64,000 bases of DNA from JAOUEA01 sp963719165 (GTDB taxonomy: Bacteria > Actinomycetota > UBA4738 > HRBIN12). Below, piece by piece: positions 17,512-27,005 of the stretch; within the stretch, counting starts at the first letter, position 1; each line of letters begins with the position of its first letter. Where the stretch lies: the NCBI GenBank assembly GCA_963719165.1, contig CAVRAV010000001.1, positions 1,550,001-1,614,000 of the forward strand, written 5' to 3'. A model generated the notes under the pieces. That model ran no database searches and was not told the origin of the DNA. It saw nothing but the letters and a program-made list of their open reading frames with translations. A program made the position numbers and the translations under genes.

Positions 17512-18417
17512 GTGACGCACAGATCGCTCCTGGACGTCTCGAGCCTGATGTACCGCGCCCATTTCGCGATGCCGGACTCGATGCGGGCGCCGGACGGCGG
17601 ACCGATGGCGGCCGTGCACGGCTACCTCGACATGGTGACGCGGTTGATCGTCTCGCGCCGGCCGGCAGAGACCACGCACGTCTACGACCACGACTGGCGG
17701 CCCACGGCACGCACGGACCTCTACCCCGCCTACAAGGCGAACCGCCCGCCCGAGCCCGAGGGCCTTCCGGAGCAGTTCGCCCTGCTGCGCGACGTGCTGA
17801 ACCTCACGGGCATGCCGCAGGCGCACACGCCAGATTGGGAGGCGGAGGATGCGATCGGGGCGTTGGTGCAGCGCGCCGGGTCCGACGACCTGCTCGAGAT
17901 GGTGAGCGGCGACCGCGACCTGCTGCAACTCGTCCGCGACGAGCCGCCGCCCGTCCGCCTCCTCTTCACGGTGCGCGGCGTGAGCGAGCTGCACGAGTTC
18001 GACGAATCAGCCGTGCTGGACAAGTACGGGGTGCCCGCGGACCGTTACGCCGAGTTCGCGATCCTGCGCGGCGACCCGTCCGACGGACTCCCCGGCGTGC
18101 AGGGCGTCGGGGAGAAGACGGCACGCGCCCTGGTCCAGGCCTACCCCTCGATCGAGGCGATGCTCGAGGATGCCGTGTCCGGCGCGCCCCCCCGCGACGG
18201 ACCGTTCAAAGGGAAGCCCGCCCTGCGAGCGAAGGTGCGCGCGGCCGCGGAGTACCTGGGCGTGATGCGCCGGATCGTCCCGGTGAACGCGACCGCTCCC
18301 CTCGCCACCTGGGCGGGCACCCGCGACGATCCCGCGCTGAAGGCGATGGCGGAGCGCCACGGCCTGCGGGGGCCGGTGACGAGATTGCTCGCCGCGCTCG
18401 ACAGCACGTCGAGCTGA
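17512..18417 (+). CDS. 5'-3' exonuclease (DNA polymerase I N-terminal-domain type)
   Basis: This 301-residue stand-alone 5' nuclease of the PIN-like/FEN fold starts LLDVSSLMYRAHFA and has the arch-region motif LYPAYKANRPP, acidic metal ligands in DWEAEDAIG and SGDRDLLQL, and the helix-3-turn LPGVQGVGEKTA that binds DNA. Many actinomycetes encode such a protein separately from polA, for flap or primer removal. The GTG start at 17512 is the only plausible one in the short divergent gap with the lipoprotein gene. Confidence 0.92.
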   Translation: MTHRSLLDVSSLMYRAHFAMPDSMRAPDGGPMAAVHGYLDMVTRLIVSRRPAETTHVYDHDWRPTARTDLYPAYKANRPPEPEGLPEQFALLRDVLNLTGMPQAHTPDWEAEDAIGALVQRAGSDDLLEMVSGDRDLLQLVRDEPPPVRLLFTVRGVSELHEFDESAVLDKYGVPADRYAEFAILRGDPSDGLPGVQGVGEKTARALVQAYPSIEAMLEDAVSGAPPRDGPFKGKPALRAKVRAAAEYLGVMRRIVPVNATAPLATWAGTRDDPALKAMAERHGLRGPVTRLLAALDSTSS

Positions 18418-18436
18418 CGGACGTTCGGAGCATGAT

Positions 18437-20098
18437 CTAGGCGGGCCATTCGGACTCGTCGCGGGAGGATCGAGTCTTCTTGCGGGCCGCGTTGCGGGCC
18501 AGGCGTTCACGCAGGCTCCCGTCCGTATCGACGGCCCCCGTGGGCTCGATCCAACCATCCAGCGGTGAGCGCTCGACGGCCGGTCCCCGCGGGATCGTCG
18601 CGGCGGGCACCGACTTCGGCTCGGGCTCGGGCGCCGGCTCGAAGGCGGCAGCCTGCTCTTGGAGCCGATCTTGCAGCTGGGCGCCTCGGTCCTCAGCCTC
18701 CCGGGCACGCTCGAGCGCGAAACTCAGCTCCTCTCCCATGCGAGCCATCCGATCGTTGAGCTCGGCGACCTCGCGGCGCAGGACGATCTCCGCCTCAGCC
18801 TGCGCCTCCGCGAGGGCCTGCGCCTCCAGGCGGGCCTCGAGCTGCTCTTCGAGATGATCGGGTGGGGCGCTCCCGCCCCTCGACCCGCCCTCGAGCTCCG
18901 CGATCCGCGCTCGCGCACGCTCGAGGTCCTCCTTGGCGTGCGCGTTGGTCACCTCGGTCCGGGCAAGCAGGGTCTCCATCTCCGCCTGCGCGGTGGCGGC
19001 GGCGCGGCGCGAAGCCTCCGCGTCGGTGCGCGCCTCCTCCACCGAGCGCTCGAGGTTCGCGACGAGCTCCGAGGTGCCCGCCTCGAGCACCTGGCTGTCG
19101 TCCGCCCGGGCCCCCAGCGCCTCGGCCCGCGTCTCGAGCTCGTCGATCCGGGCCGCCAGCTCGGTGACATGGACCTCGGCCGTCTGTGCCTTCGCCTTCC
19201 ACCGAGCCACCTCGTCGTCCGCGGTGGGTGAGGCGGTCGCCGCCTGCAGCTCCTGCAGCCGGACCTTCGCCTCGCCGAGTTCGTCCTGCAGCTCGTTGAC
19301 CCTTGCCGTCGCGCGCTCGTTGTCCGCGTTCAGGCGCCCGCTCACGCGCTCCAGCTCGCCCTCCAGGGTGCGCCGCTCGGCTTCGGACCGCGCGAGCTCG
19401 TCGTTGAGGTACTGCAGATCTTCCGATGACGCCGGCGGTGGGGTGCCTCCGCCGTTGGCCGAGACGAAGCCGGCGCCGGCCTTCGCGGCCTTACGCGCCG
19501 GGATCGCGGCGAGCAACCCCACGGCGATCATGAGCACCATCAGCCCGCCGACCCCCGTTGCGACCTCGCGGATGGTGGTCCAGGGCTGCGAGGAGGCGGC
19601 GAGCACGGGCGTGTAGGGCTGCACGATCTCGACCGCTCCGAACGGCGCGCCGTCGGGGCCGGTCCGCAGCGGCAGGAAGGTCGTCATGACCTCCCCGTCG
19701 ACGATCGTCGTGGCCTTGCCCACGCCCTTCACGGACTCGCGCAGGGTGTCCTCGAGGGCCGTGGTGTGGTCGTTGTCGATCGTGGAGTAGCGCAGCGTTC
19801 CCCCGGGCGTCCACAACCGCACCGCCATCACGACCTCGCCGGCGAGCGCGTGGCGCAGACGCGCGTCCAGCTGGGCCGAGGTCCGCGCATCGATCGGACG
19901 TTCCAGCGACGTGACCCCCAGCGATCCGTCGACCTCGTTCGCGACGGCCCGCGCGCGACCCTGCGTTTGCCCGCGCGCGGTCGTAAGGGCCCTGCCCTGC
20001 ATGATCAGCGAGCCCACGAACAGGCCCGCGCACGCGAGCAGGACGACGACGAAGACGCCGCGGTTGCGGCGGAGCCGTTGCACAGGGTCGAGTGCCAT
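18437..20098 (-). CDS. Membrane-anchored coiled-coil protein with extracytoplasmic sensor region
   Basis: This 553-residue protein has an N-terminal helix (~15-33), an extracytoplasmic region of ~130 residues (AVRLWTPGGTLRYST, VDGEVMTTFLPLRTG, GAVEIVQPY) resembling a dCache/PAS-like sensor, and a second helix near 185-207. A long Ala/Glu/Arg-rich coiled coil (~235-490) and a basic tail follow. The ATG at 20098 is preceded by GGGAG at good spacing. It may scaffold a cell-envelope or polarity complex. No catalytic domain is visible. It is convergent with the exonuclease gene and followed upstream by a ~215-base divergent intergenic region. Confidence 0.75.
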   Translation of the reverse strand: MALDPVQRLRRNRGVFVVVLLACAGLFVGSLIMQGRALTTARGQTQGRARAVANEVDGSLGVTSLERPIDARTSAQLDARLRHALAGEVVMAVRLWTPGGTLRYSTIDNDHTTALEDTLRESVKGVGKATTIVDGEVMTTFLPLRTGPDGAPFGAVEIVQPYTPVLAASSQPWTTIREVATGVGGLMVLMIAVGLLAAIPARKAAKAGAGFVSANGGGTPPPASSEDLQYLNDELARSEAERRTLEGELERVSGRLNADNERATARVNELQDELGEAKVRLQELQAATASPTADDEVARWKAKAQTAEVHVTELAARIDELETRAEALGARADDSQVLEAGTSELVANLERSVEEARTDAEASRRAAATAQAEMETLLARTEVTNAHAKEDLERARARIAELEGGSRGGSAPPDHLEEQLEARLEAQALAEAQAEAEIVLRREVAELNDRMARMGEELSFALERAREAEDRGAQLQDRLQEQAAAFEPAPEPEPKSVPAATIPRGPAVERSPLDGWIEPTGAVDTDGSLRERLARNAARKKTRSSRDESEWPA

Positions 20099-20314
20099 CG
20101 CCATCTCCCAGGCGCCGACGGGCGCGGTCGATCCATCTCTCCTGCGATACTTCGGCGCTTGCCGGGCCGACCCTAAGCGGCCATCGCGCAGGTCAGCGCG
20201 GCAACGACGCGGTTGCCGGGCGTGCCGCGGCGGTCGCGACGCGGCTCGGTCCAACCATCGAGGGTCGGGCGACGGTTCGTTGACGCCTCGACGGGGCGTC
20301 CGTACGGTTGCCCG

Positions 20315-21286
20315 ATGCGCCGGGCGGTGATGGTGCTGGTTGCAGCCGTGGCCCTCACCTCGTGCCTGGGTGAGCGCGTGAGCGTGCTCCCGGCCGCCTC
20401 GCCGGCCCCCTCCGCCCCCTCGGCCACGTGCGAGGATGCGCCGACACCCGGACGGGTCGCGTTCGCCGACGCGAAGGGACGCTGCGTGCCTGAGACGGTG
20501 CTGGAGCTGCGATCCTGCGCGCTCGATCAGCCCGACGTGCTCGTGCGCTGGGCGGGGACCGACCGGGAGCGTCGGTACCTGGGCGGCGACTACCGGGTGA
20601 ACGCGCGCGAGGTGCCCGCAGGCACCGAAACCATCGGAACGTCTCCCGGTGGTCTCGAGGTCTTCGCGAAAGACGGCGAGCCCGGTTGGGTCTGGGTGCA
20701 GGATGCCGTCGGCGTCTCGCGATGGCTCGCGCTCCCCGCATCGATCCCGTGGACCGGACGGGAGCCCAGCGCGTTCTTCATCGGCGACTCCATCACCGAC
20801 GGCGCCTCCACATACATCGCCGCCGCGCTGCCGGGATGGGCCACCGGGTTCGACGCGGTCATCGGTCGCCCGTCCTCGGGCGGCGTGACGCAGGCGACGG
20901 CGCAGGGACAGGCCGAGCCGACCCCCGACGCCGTCGTGGTGGAACTCGGCACGAACGACAACGATCCCGACCAGTTCCGCAGCAACGCGAAACAGATCCT
21001 CGACGCACTGCAGACGGTCCCACTGGTGCTGTGGCAAACGGCCCACGGGCCGGAGACCATGTCGGCGATCCCGGACATCAACGCGACGATCCGCGATCTG
21101 GTCGCGCGCTACCCGAACACGGCCATCGCCGACTGGAACGGCTACGTGAGCGACGACATGCTCGTTTCCGACGGGGTCCACCCCTTGAGCGATCACGAGA
21201 ACGCGATGGCGCTCCTCGTCGCACCGTTGCTCGACCGATGGCGCGCGGCCCTCGAGGGCCGCGGTCCCACCGCCTGCCTCGGTTGA
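20315..21286 (+). CDS. SGNH/GDSL-type hydrolase lipoprotein
   Basis: This 323-residue protein has a lipoprotein signal ending in LTSC (~residue 16), a ~130-residue N-terminal beta region with two cysteines, and a C-terminal SGNH hydrolase domain. Block I is FIGDSITDG with the nucleophilic Ser, GTNDND supplies the oxyanion Asn, and DGVHPLSDHE holds the catalytic Asp and His. It probably deacylates or hydrolyses an ester at the cell surface. The start was chosen at ATG 20315, where the signal peptide begins; longer readings add an unconvincing leader. Confidence 0.87.
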   Translation: MRRAVMVLVAAVALTSCLGERVSVLPAASPAPSAPSATCEDAPTPGRVAFADAKGRCVPETVLELRSCALDQPDVLVRWAGTDRERRYLGGDYRVNAREVPAGTETIGTSPGGLEVFAKDGEPGWVWVQDAVGVSRWLALPASIPWTGREPSAFFIGDSITDGASTYIAAALPGWATGFDAVIGRPSSGGVTQATAQGQAEPTPDAVVVELGTNDNDPDQFRSNAKQILDALQTVPLVLWQTAHGPETMSAIPDINATIRDLVARYPNTAIADWNGYVSDDMLVSDGVHPLSDHENAMALLVAPLLDRWRAALEGRGPTACLG

Positions 21287-21329
21287 TCGCGCGGCCGTCG
21301 ACCTGCGGGCGCGGACTACGCTGAGCGCC

Positions 21330-22253
21330 ATGCCCCCGCCTTCCTTCCGCCCCGGCGTCGTGGTCCTCGACGGCGGCCTCGCGACCGAGCTCCAGAAGCG
21401 CGGCGCGAACCTCGACGACCGCCTGTGGTCCGCCTCGGTGCTGATCGATCGGCCCGAGCTCATCGCGCAGGTCCACACGGCCTATCTCGAGGCGGGCGCC
21501 GACGTCGCGATCACGGCGAGTTATCAGGCGAGCTTCGAGGGCTTGGCGCAGCGTGGTCTCGATCAGGCAGGGGCCGCCGACCTCATGCGGCGGAGCATCT
21601 CGCTGGCCGTCGATGCGCGCGACGCATGGTGGGACGAGCACGGCTCCGACGATCGCGTGCGGCCGTCGGTCGCTGCCTCGGTCGGCCCCTATGGGGCGGT
21701 GCTCGCGAACGGCGCCGAGTACTCCGGCGACTACGGTCGCTCCGTGCGGGACCTTCGAGATTTCCATGCGCGGCGCCTGGAGGTTCTCGCCGAGCCCTCC
21801 GCCGGTGCCGATCTCCTGGCGGTGGAGACGATCCCCTCGGCGCTGGAGGCCGAGGCGCTGGTGGCGGCGCTCGCCGAGCACCCCGACCGACCGGCGTGGG
21901 TGGCGTTCACCTGCCGCGACGACGAGCGCCTGGGAGACGGTACGCCGCTCGAGGACGCGGTCCGCATCGTCACCGACGCGACGAACGTGTTCGCCGTCGG
22001 GGTGAACTGCACCGCGCCGGCGCACGTCGCCTCGCTCGTGGCCCACGCCGCGGCGGCAACCGATCGCCCCGTTTTGGCCTACCCGAACCGGGGCGCTCCC
22101 TACGACGCTGCCTCCAAGACGTGGGGCGTTCCCGATCCCGTCGATCTGGGGGCCCTCGCGAGACGGTGGGTCGATGCCGGCGCCAGCATGGTGGGCGGCT
22201 GCTGCGGGACTGGCCCCGAGGACATCCGCGCGATCGCGGCCGCGGTCGCCTGA
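21330..22253 (+). CDS. mmuM: Homocysteine S-methyltransferase family protein
   Basis: This 307-residue TIM barrel opens with VVLDGGLATELQKRG, then has ITASYQASFEG, VGVNCTAP and MVGGCCGTGPEDIRAI. The Cys of GVNC and the GGCCG pair form the zinc site that activates homocysteine. The family transfers a methyl group from S-methylmethionine or a related methyl donor to make methionine. It lies about 145 bases before the sarcosine-oxidase-type operon on the same strand, fitting a methyl-amine/one-carbon theme, but the donor is not fixed by sequence. Confidence 0.9.
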   Translation: MPPPSFRPGVVVLDGGLATELQKRGANLDDRLWSASVLIDRPELIAQVHTAYLEAGADVAITASYQASFEGLAQRGLDQAGAADLMRRSISLAVDARDAWWDEHGSDDRVRPSVAASVGPYGAVLANGAEYSGDYGRSVRDLRDFHARRLEVLAEPSAGADLLAVETIPSALEAEALVAALAEHPDRPAWVAFTCRDDERLGDGTPLEDAVRIVTDATNVFAVGVNCTAPAHVASLVAHAAAATDRPVLAYPNRGAPYDAASKTWGVPDPVDLGALARRWVDAGASMVGGCCGTGPEDIRAIAAAVA

Positions 22254-22397
22254 TGCCGTGCGGAACGCCGTGCGGCGACCCGAAGTCATCCTGAGTGATG
22301 AGGGGCCCGAGCGCCGGGTTGTATGGTGGCGCGTCGTTCGCAGCGGGCCGGCCACGGCCTGCCCTGGCCGGAAGTCACCGCACGTGAGGGGCACCGC

Positions 22398-22664
22398 TTG
22401 GCCCTGAAGATCCCGTGTCCGCATTGCGGGCCGCGCGACTACACGGAGTTCATGTTCGGCGGCGAACTGCGCCCCGTGCCGGGCGCCCCGGGCGAAGGGG
22501 CCGCGGCCGAGGACCCTCACGACGACTTCGCCCGGGTCTACCTGCTCGACAACGCGCCCGGCTGGCAACGTGAGCGGTGGTTCCACCTCTTCGGCTGCCG
22601 CCGGTGGCTGGAGCTGAGGCGGGACACGCGCACGAACGAGGTGGCGCCGGAGACCGCCCCATGA
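22398..22664 (+). CDS. soxD: Sarcosine oxidase delta subunit
   Basis: This 88-residue protein matches SoxD. It starts LALKIPCPHCG (zinc CxxC), has the FMFGGELRP strand and ends with WFHLFGCRRWLELRRDTRTNEV, where the later His/Cys complete the zinc site. The TTG start at 22398 is preferred because it fits the family N-terminus and has GAGGGG upstream; an ATG at 22323 would add 25 unusual residues. The delta subunit is a small structural part of heterotetrameric sarcosine oxidase. Its TGA overlaps the ATG of soxA (ATGA). Confidence 0.88.
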   Translation: MALKIPCPHCGPRDYTEFMFGGELRPVPGAPGEGAAAEDPHDDFARVYLLDNAPGWQRERWFHLFGCRRWLELRRDTRTNEVAPETAP

Positions 22665-25289
22665 CCTCGATCGACTTCGAGGGCACACCCGTGGAGTCGA
22701 ACGAGGGCGACACGATCGCCTCCGCGCTCTTCCGCGCGGGCGTACGCACCTTCACGCGCTCGCTGAAGTATCACCGGCGCCGTGGTCTGTACTGCCTGAG
22801 CGGCGACTGCCCCAACTGCCTGATGACCGTGGACGACGTGCCCGGCGTCCGTGCTTGCACGACGCCGGCGCGCTCGGGCCAGCGCGTGCGCCGCGAGTCC
22901 GGATCCCCGTCCGCGGAGCGTGATCTCCTGGGGCTCGCCGACAAGGCACACCGCCTGATGCCGGTGGGGTTCTACTACAAGTCGTTCACCAGACCGCGCT
23001 GGCTCTGGCCCCTCGTGGAGAAGGTCGATCCGCCGCCACACGGGCGTGGGGACGCTGCCCGTCGACCGGCTGCCGCAGCGCAAGAGCGCCCGCCATGCGC
23101 GCCCCGACGTCCTGGTGATCGGCGGCGGCGTGGCCGGACTCGCCGCTGCCCGGGCGGCCGCCGGCACGGGCGCCACGGTGGCGGTGGCGGACGAAGGCCG
23201 CTTCGCCGCGGCGATCCCGGCGGGACCGCTCCAGCGCCGGATCGAGCACCTCGCCGCCGAGCTGCGGGCCATCTCCACCGTGGAGCTCCTGGAGCAGCAC
23301 GTCGCGATCGGCATCTACGAGGGGCCGACCGTTCCCTGCGTGGGTCCCGATGAACTCGTGGAGGTGGAGCCGGGCCGGGTCATCGTCGCCACGGGCGCCG
23401 TGGAGGCCCACGGGGTGTTCACGGGCAACGATCTTCCGGGGGTCTGGCTCGGGCGTGGGGCCGCGCGCATGGCGGGCGTGCACGGCGTGGCGCCCGGACG
23501 ATGGGCGGTGGCGGTGATCGATACGACCGAGGGGCTGGAGCATCTCGGCATCCTCCGCTCGGCCGGCATGCGGGTCGCCGAGGTCGTGGCACCCGACGCG
23601 ATCGCCGACCAGGTACCGGCGGGCATCGCCGTCTCGCGCAACGCGCGTCTCGTCGCCGCCAACGGCAGGGGGCGCGTGGAGTCCGTGCTGCTCGGGACCG
23701 CCAGGGGTGAGCGGACCGTGGCGTGCGACAGCGTCGTGGTCTCCCTCGGCTACGCGCCGCGCGACGCGCTGGTCCGGATGGCCGAAGGGCTGCCCGTCTC
23801 GGCGGCGGGGGACGTCGTGATCCCCGGATGCACGGCCGAGGAGGCTGAGGCATCCGGGTCACGGGCCGGATCCGACGCAGGGCGGGCCGACCACGCCGGC
23901 GAAACCGCCCGGGCGCCGTTGGGCGCGGGAGGCTACGTCTGCCTCTGCGAGGACGTAGGCGTCGAAGACCTTCGCGCCGCGTGGGCGGAGGGGTGGACGA
24001 GCGCCGAGATCCTCAAGCGCTACACGACGACGACCATGGGTCCCTGCCAGGGCGCGATGTGCGGCACCCACCTCGCCGCGTTCGTGGAGGACCAGGGCGG
24101 CGCCCAACGGGCGCAAGGCCGCACGACCGCGCGCCCCCCCGTGAGGACCGTCCGGTTGGAGGATCTCGCCGGCGGCGTGAACGAGGTGATCGAGAAGCGG
24201 ACCGGCCTGCACGACACGCACGTCGCGGCGGGCGCGACCTTGGATCGGTCCGGCAGCTGGACCCGCCCTTCGACCTACGGGGACGTCCCCGCCGAGATCA
24301 GGGCGGTGCGCGAGGCCGTGGGCGTGATGGACGTGGGAACCCTGGGGAAGTTCCTCGTCGGGGGGCCGGACGCGCAGCAGCTGGTGGACCGGCTCTTCAC
24401 CTGTCGCATGCGCGATCTCGAACCAGGACGCGCCCGCTACCTCCTCGCCCTCGACGAGGCCGGGTACGTGATGGACGACGGGCTGATCTGCGCGCTCGAT
24501 GCCGAGCGCTACTACGTGACCTCGACGTCGGGCGGCGCCGACAGGATGGAGGCCTGGCTCCGGAACTGGGCGGATCGATGGCACCTGCGGGCGCTCGTGC
24601 TGGACCAGACCTCGATGCTCGGCGCGGTCAACGTGGCGGGTCCGCGGGCCCGGGAGCTCCTGCAGCGCCTCTGCGACGACGACGTCGGCCCGGCAGCCCT
24701 CGGTTACGGGCGGCACGGCGAGATCACCGTGGCCGGCGTCGACTGTCGAGCGATCCGATCGGGGTTCGTCGGCGAGGTGTCGTTCGAACTCCACCACCGG
24801 CGGTCGACCGGTGGAGCCCTATGGGAAGCGCTGCGGGGGGCGGGCGCCGACCTGGGTCTGCGACCGCACGGTCTCGACGCCCTCGATGTGCTCCGCCTCG
24901 AGAAGGGGCACAGTTACCTCGGTCAGGACACCCTGCCCGATGACCACCCCGCCAAGCTGGGACTGACGTGGGCGGTGGACATGGATAAGCCCGGCTTCCT
25001 GGGCAAGACCGCGCTCCTGCGCATGGCGGCCCTGCCGCTGGAGCGCAAGCAGGTGGGACTCGACTTCGCCGCCGAACCCCAGCGCGGCGCGCCGCTGTAC
25101 GCGGACGACGCGATCGTGGGCCGGGTGACCTCGTGCGCCCGCTCCGAGGTCCTCGGACGCTGGATCGGCTTGGCGTGGCTGCGCCGGGTGGACGGCGCCT
25201 TCCCCTCGCATGTGCGGGCGGGCGAGGTCGACGCCACCGTCGCGGACACCCCGTTCTACGACCCGGATGGTGCGAGGCAACGTGCTTGA
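22661..25289 (+). CDS. soxA: Sarcosine oxidase alpha-type subunit with two Fe-S-type cysteine sets, frameshifted
   Basis: The alpha subunit combines an N-terminal ferredoxin-like domain, an FAD/NAD-binding Rossmann domain and a C-terminal GcvT-like tetrahydrofolate domain; it converts the methyl group of sarcosine or a similar amine to methylene-THF. The first segment (ATG 22661) holds CLSGDCPNC...C, a [2Fe-2S] pattern. Near 23030-23038 one extra base breaks the frame, and reading resumes with DVLVIGGGVAGLAAA. VCLCEDVG plus GPCQGAMC forms a second CxC/Cx4C set. The GcvT part follows from about 24200 (GVMDVGTLGKFLVGG, RLEKGHSYLGQDT). About 875 residues are restored by removing one base. Confidence 0.87.
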
Positions 25290-25770
25290 GCTCGCGCCCA
25301 CCCAAGCCACGGTCCTCACGTGCCTCGGCTCGCGCGACGCCGTGGACGCCGCCGTCGCCGTCGGCGGTCTCGAGGCCGGCCGGGTCGCGCCGGACGAGGC
25401 CATGCTGATCGGGGCCGCCGGGCGCGACGACGAGCGATCGGAAGCCGTGAGCGCCGTCGTCCTGCCCGTCGACGCCGGCGCGCTCGTCATCGACACGACC
25501 GACGGGTGGAGCATCTGGACGATGACGGGCGCCGAGCGCGCGCTGGACCGGGCCATGGCCCGGCTGACGGCCCTCGAACTCGCGGACTCGGGCTTCGCCC
25601 AGGGCGACCTCGCGCGCGTCCCCGTGAAGCTCTTCCTGACCCGGGGCAGCGTCCGCATCCTCGTGCCGTCCATGTGGGACGCGTACCTGCGCGCGCGCAT
25701 CCTCGAGCGCTGCGCCACCCTGCAGATCCGCGAACGCCGGGCGCCGCGAGCGTGGGAGCTGCCGGCGTGA
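25267..25770 (+). CDS. soxG: Sarcosine oxidase gamma subunit
   Basis: This 167-residue protein is the small gamma subunit of the heterotetrameric oxidase. It shows APTQATVLTCLG early and DGWSIWTMTGAERALDRAM and PVKLFLTRGSVRILVPSMWD later, as in SoxG proteins, which resemble the C-terminal part of GcvT-like domains and bridge alpha and beta. ATG 25267 overlaps the end of soxA by about 23 bases; GTG 25270 is an alternative. Its TGA overlaps the GTG of soxB (GTGA), so subunit synthesis is coupled. Confidence 0.85.
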   Translation: MVRGNVLELAPTQATVLTCLGSRDAVDAAVAVGGLEAGRVAPDEAMLIGAAGRDDERSEAVSAVVLPVDAGALVIDTTDGWSIWTMTGAERALDRAMARLTALELADSGFAQGDLARVPVKLFLTRGSVRILVPSMWDAYLRARILERCATLQIRERRAPRAWELPA

Positions 25771-26975
25771 CGGGGCTCCTGCGCAAGCGGACGTTCCTGC
25801 ATACGTCGGACGTGGCGGCGAACTACGACGTGGTGGTCGTGGGGGGCGGGGTCAACGGCCTGTCGCTCGCCTACCACCTCGCCGAACGACAGGGCATCAC
25901 GAACGTGGCGGTCTTCGAGCGGGCGTACATCGGTTCGGGGGGCTCCGGGCGGAACACGCAGGTCGTTCGCGCGAACTACAACACCCCGGAGACGGTTCCC
26001 CTGTACAAGGCGAGCCTCGAGATCTGGCAGAACCTGAGTGCCGAGCTGGACTTCAACATCTTGTGGAGCCCCGGGGGCGAGCTCGACCTGGTCCACAGCG
26101 TCGATGCCCTGGAGGTCGAGCGGGACAAGTCGCTGCTGAATCGCGCGTACGGGGTGGCCACCGACATCCTCAGCGTGGACGAGGTGCTCACGATGTGCCC
26201 ACTGGTGGACGCGAGCGGCGGCGGCGAACTGCCGGTGCTGGGTGCGAGCTATCATCCGCCGGGCTCGATCGCGCACCATGACTCCGTGGTGTGGGGGTAC
26301 GCGTCGGCGGCGGAGCGGCGCGGCGTCGCGGTCCACGAGGGCGTCGCGGTTACCGGGCTCGACGTTCGAGACGGCGTCTGCCACGGCGTGCGGACCGACG
26401 CGGGGCCCGTGAGCGCCGGCGCCGTGGTCAGCGCCGTGGCGGGCCACAGCAGCGTCGTCGCAGCCATGGCTGGGATCAAACTCCCCATCAGCACGCACCC
26501 GCTGCAGGCGTTCGTGACGGAACCGTACGCGCATGTCCTGGATGGCTTGGTCAGCTCCATGGACCTGTTCGTGTACATCTCGCAGACCGCGCGCGGCGAG
26601 TTGCTGGTGGGAGCCGAGATCCTCCCCTACAACACCTATTCCACGCGCTCCACCTTCGGCTTCCTGGCCGAGGCGGCCAAGCGCACGATCCAGATCCTGC
26701 CGTTCGCTGCGAAGGCGCGTGCGATGCGCCAGTGGACCGGCCTGTGCGACATGTCGCCGGACTCCTCGCCGCTGCTCGGGGAAACGGAGGTCCGGAACTT
26801 CTTCTTGATGGCCGGGATGGGCACGTGGGGATTCAAGGGATCGCCCATCTTCGGACGCACGATGGCCGAGATGATCGCCACGGGACGAACCCCGGATCTG
26901 ATCGCTCCCTTCGCGCCCGATCGTTTCGAGCGCGACCGGATGGTGCCCGATGCGTCGAGCGCGGGCACCCACTGA
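25767..26975 (+). CDS. soxB: Sarcosine oxidase beta subunit, FAD-dependent amine oxidase
   Basis: This 402-residue DAO-family flavoprotein starts with RKRTFLHTSD and the FAD-binding VVVVGGGVNGLSLAYHLAE (~residues 22-40). It has GSGGSGRNTQVVRANY around the flavin-linked region, GASYHPPGSIAHHDSVV and DMSPDSSPLLGE, ending in MAGMGTWGFKGSPIFG near the substrate site. The beta subunit oxidises sarcosine (N-methylglycine) or a related secondary amine and passes formaldehyde equivalents to the alpha subunit. The GTG start overlaps the soxG stop. It is 31 bases from the following flavoprotein gene. Confidence 0.9.
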   Translation: MTGLLRKRTFLHTSDVAANYDVVVVGGGVNGLSLAYHLAERQGITNVAVFERAYIGSGGSGRNTQVVRANYNTPETVPLYKASLEIWQNLSAELDFNILWSPGGELDLVHSVDALEVERDKSLLNRAYGVATDILSVDEVLTMCPLVDASGGGELPVLGASYHPPGSIAHHDSVVWGYASAAERRGVAVHEGVAVTGLDVRDGVCHGVRTDAGPVSAGAVVSAVAGHSSVVAAMAGIKLPISTHPLQAFVTEPYAHVLDGLVSSMDLFVYISQTARGELLVGAEILPYNTYSTRSTFGFLAEAAKRTIQILPFAAKARAMRQWTGLCDMSPDSSPLLGETEVRNFFLMAGMGTWGFKGSPIFGRTMAEMIATGRTPDLIAPFAPDRFERDRMVPDASSAGTH

Positions 26976-27005
26976 GATGGAACGAGCGGGGAGGGATCGA
27001 CGATC

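Noticed and set aside
22323..22398. An upstream ATG start for soxD at 22323
   Set aside because: The added 25 residues do not resemble the SoxD N-terminus, and GAGGGG sits just before the TTG at 22398.
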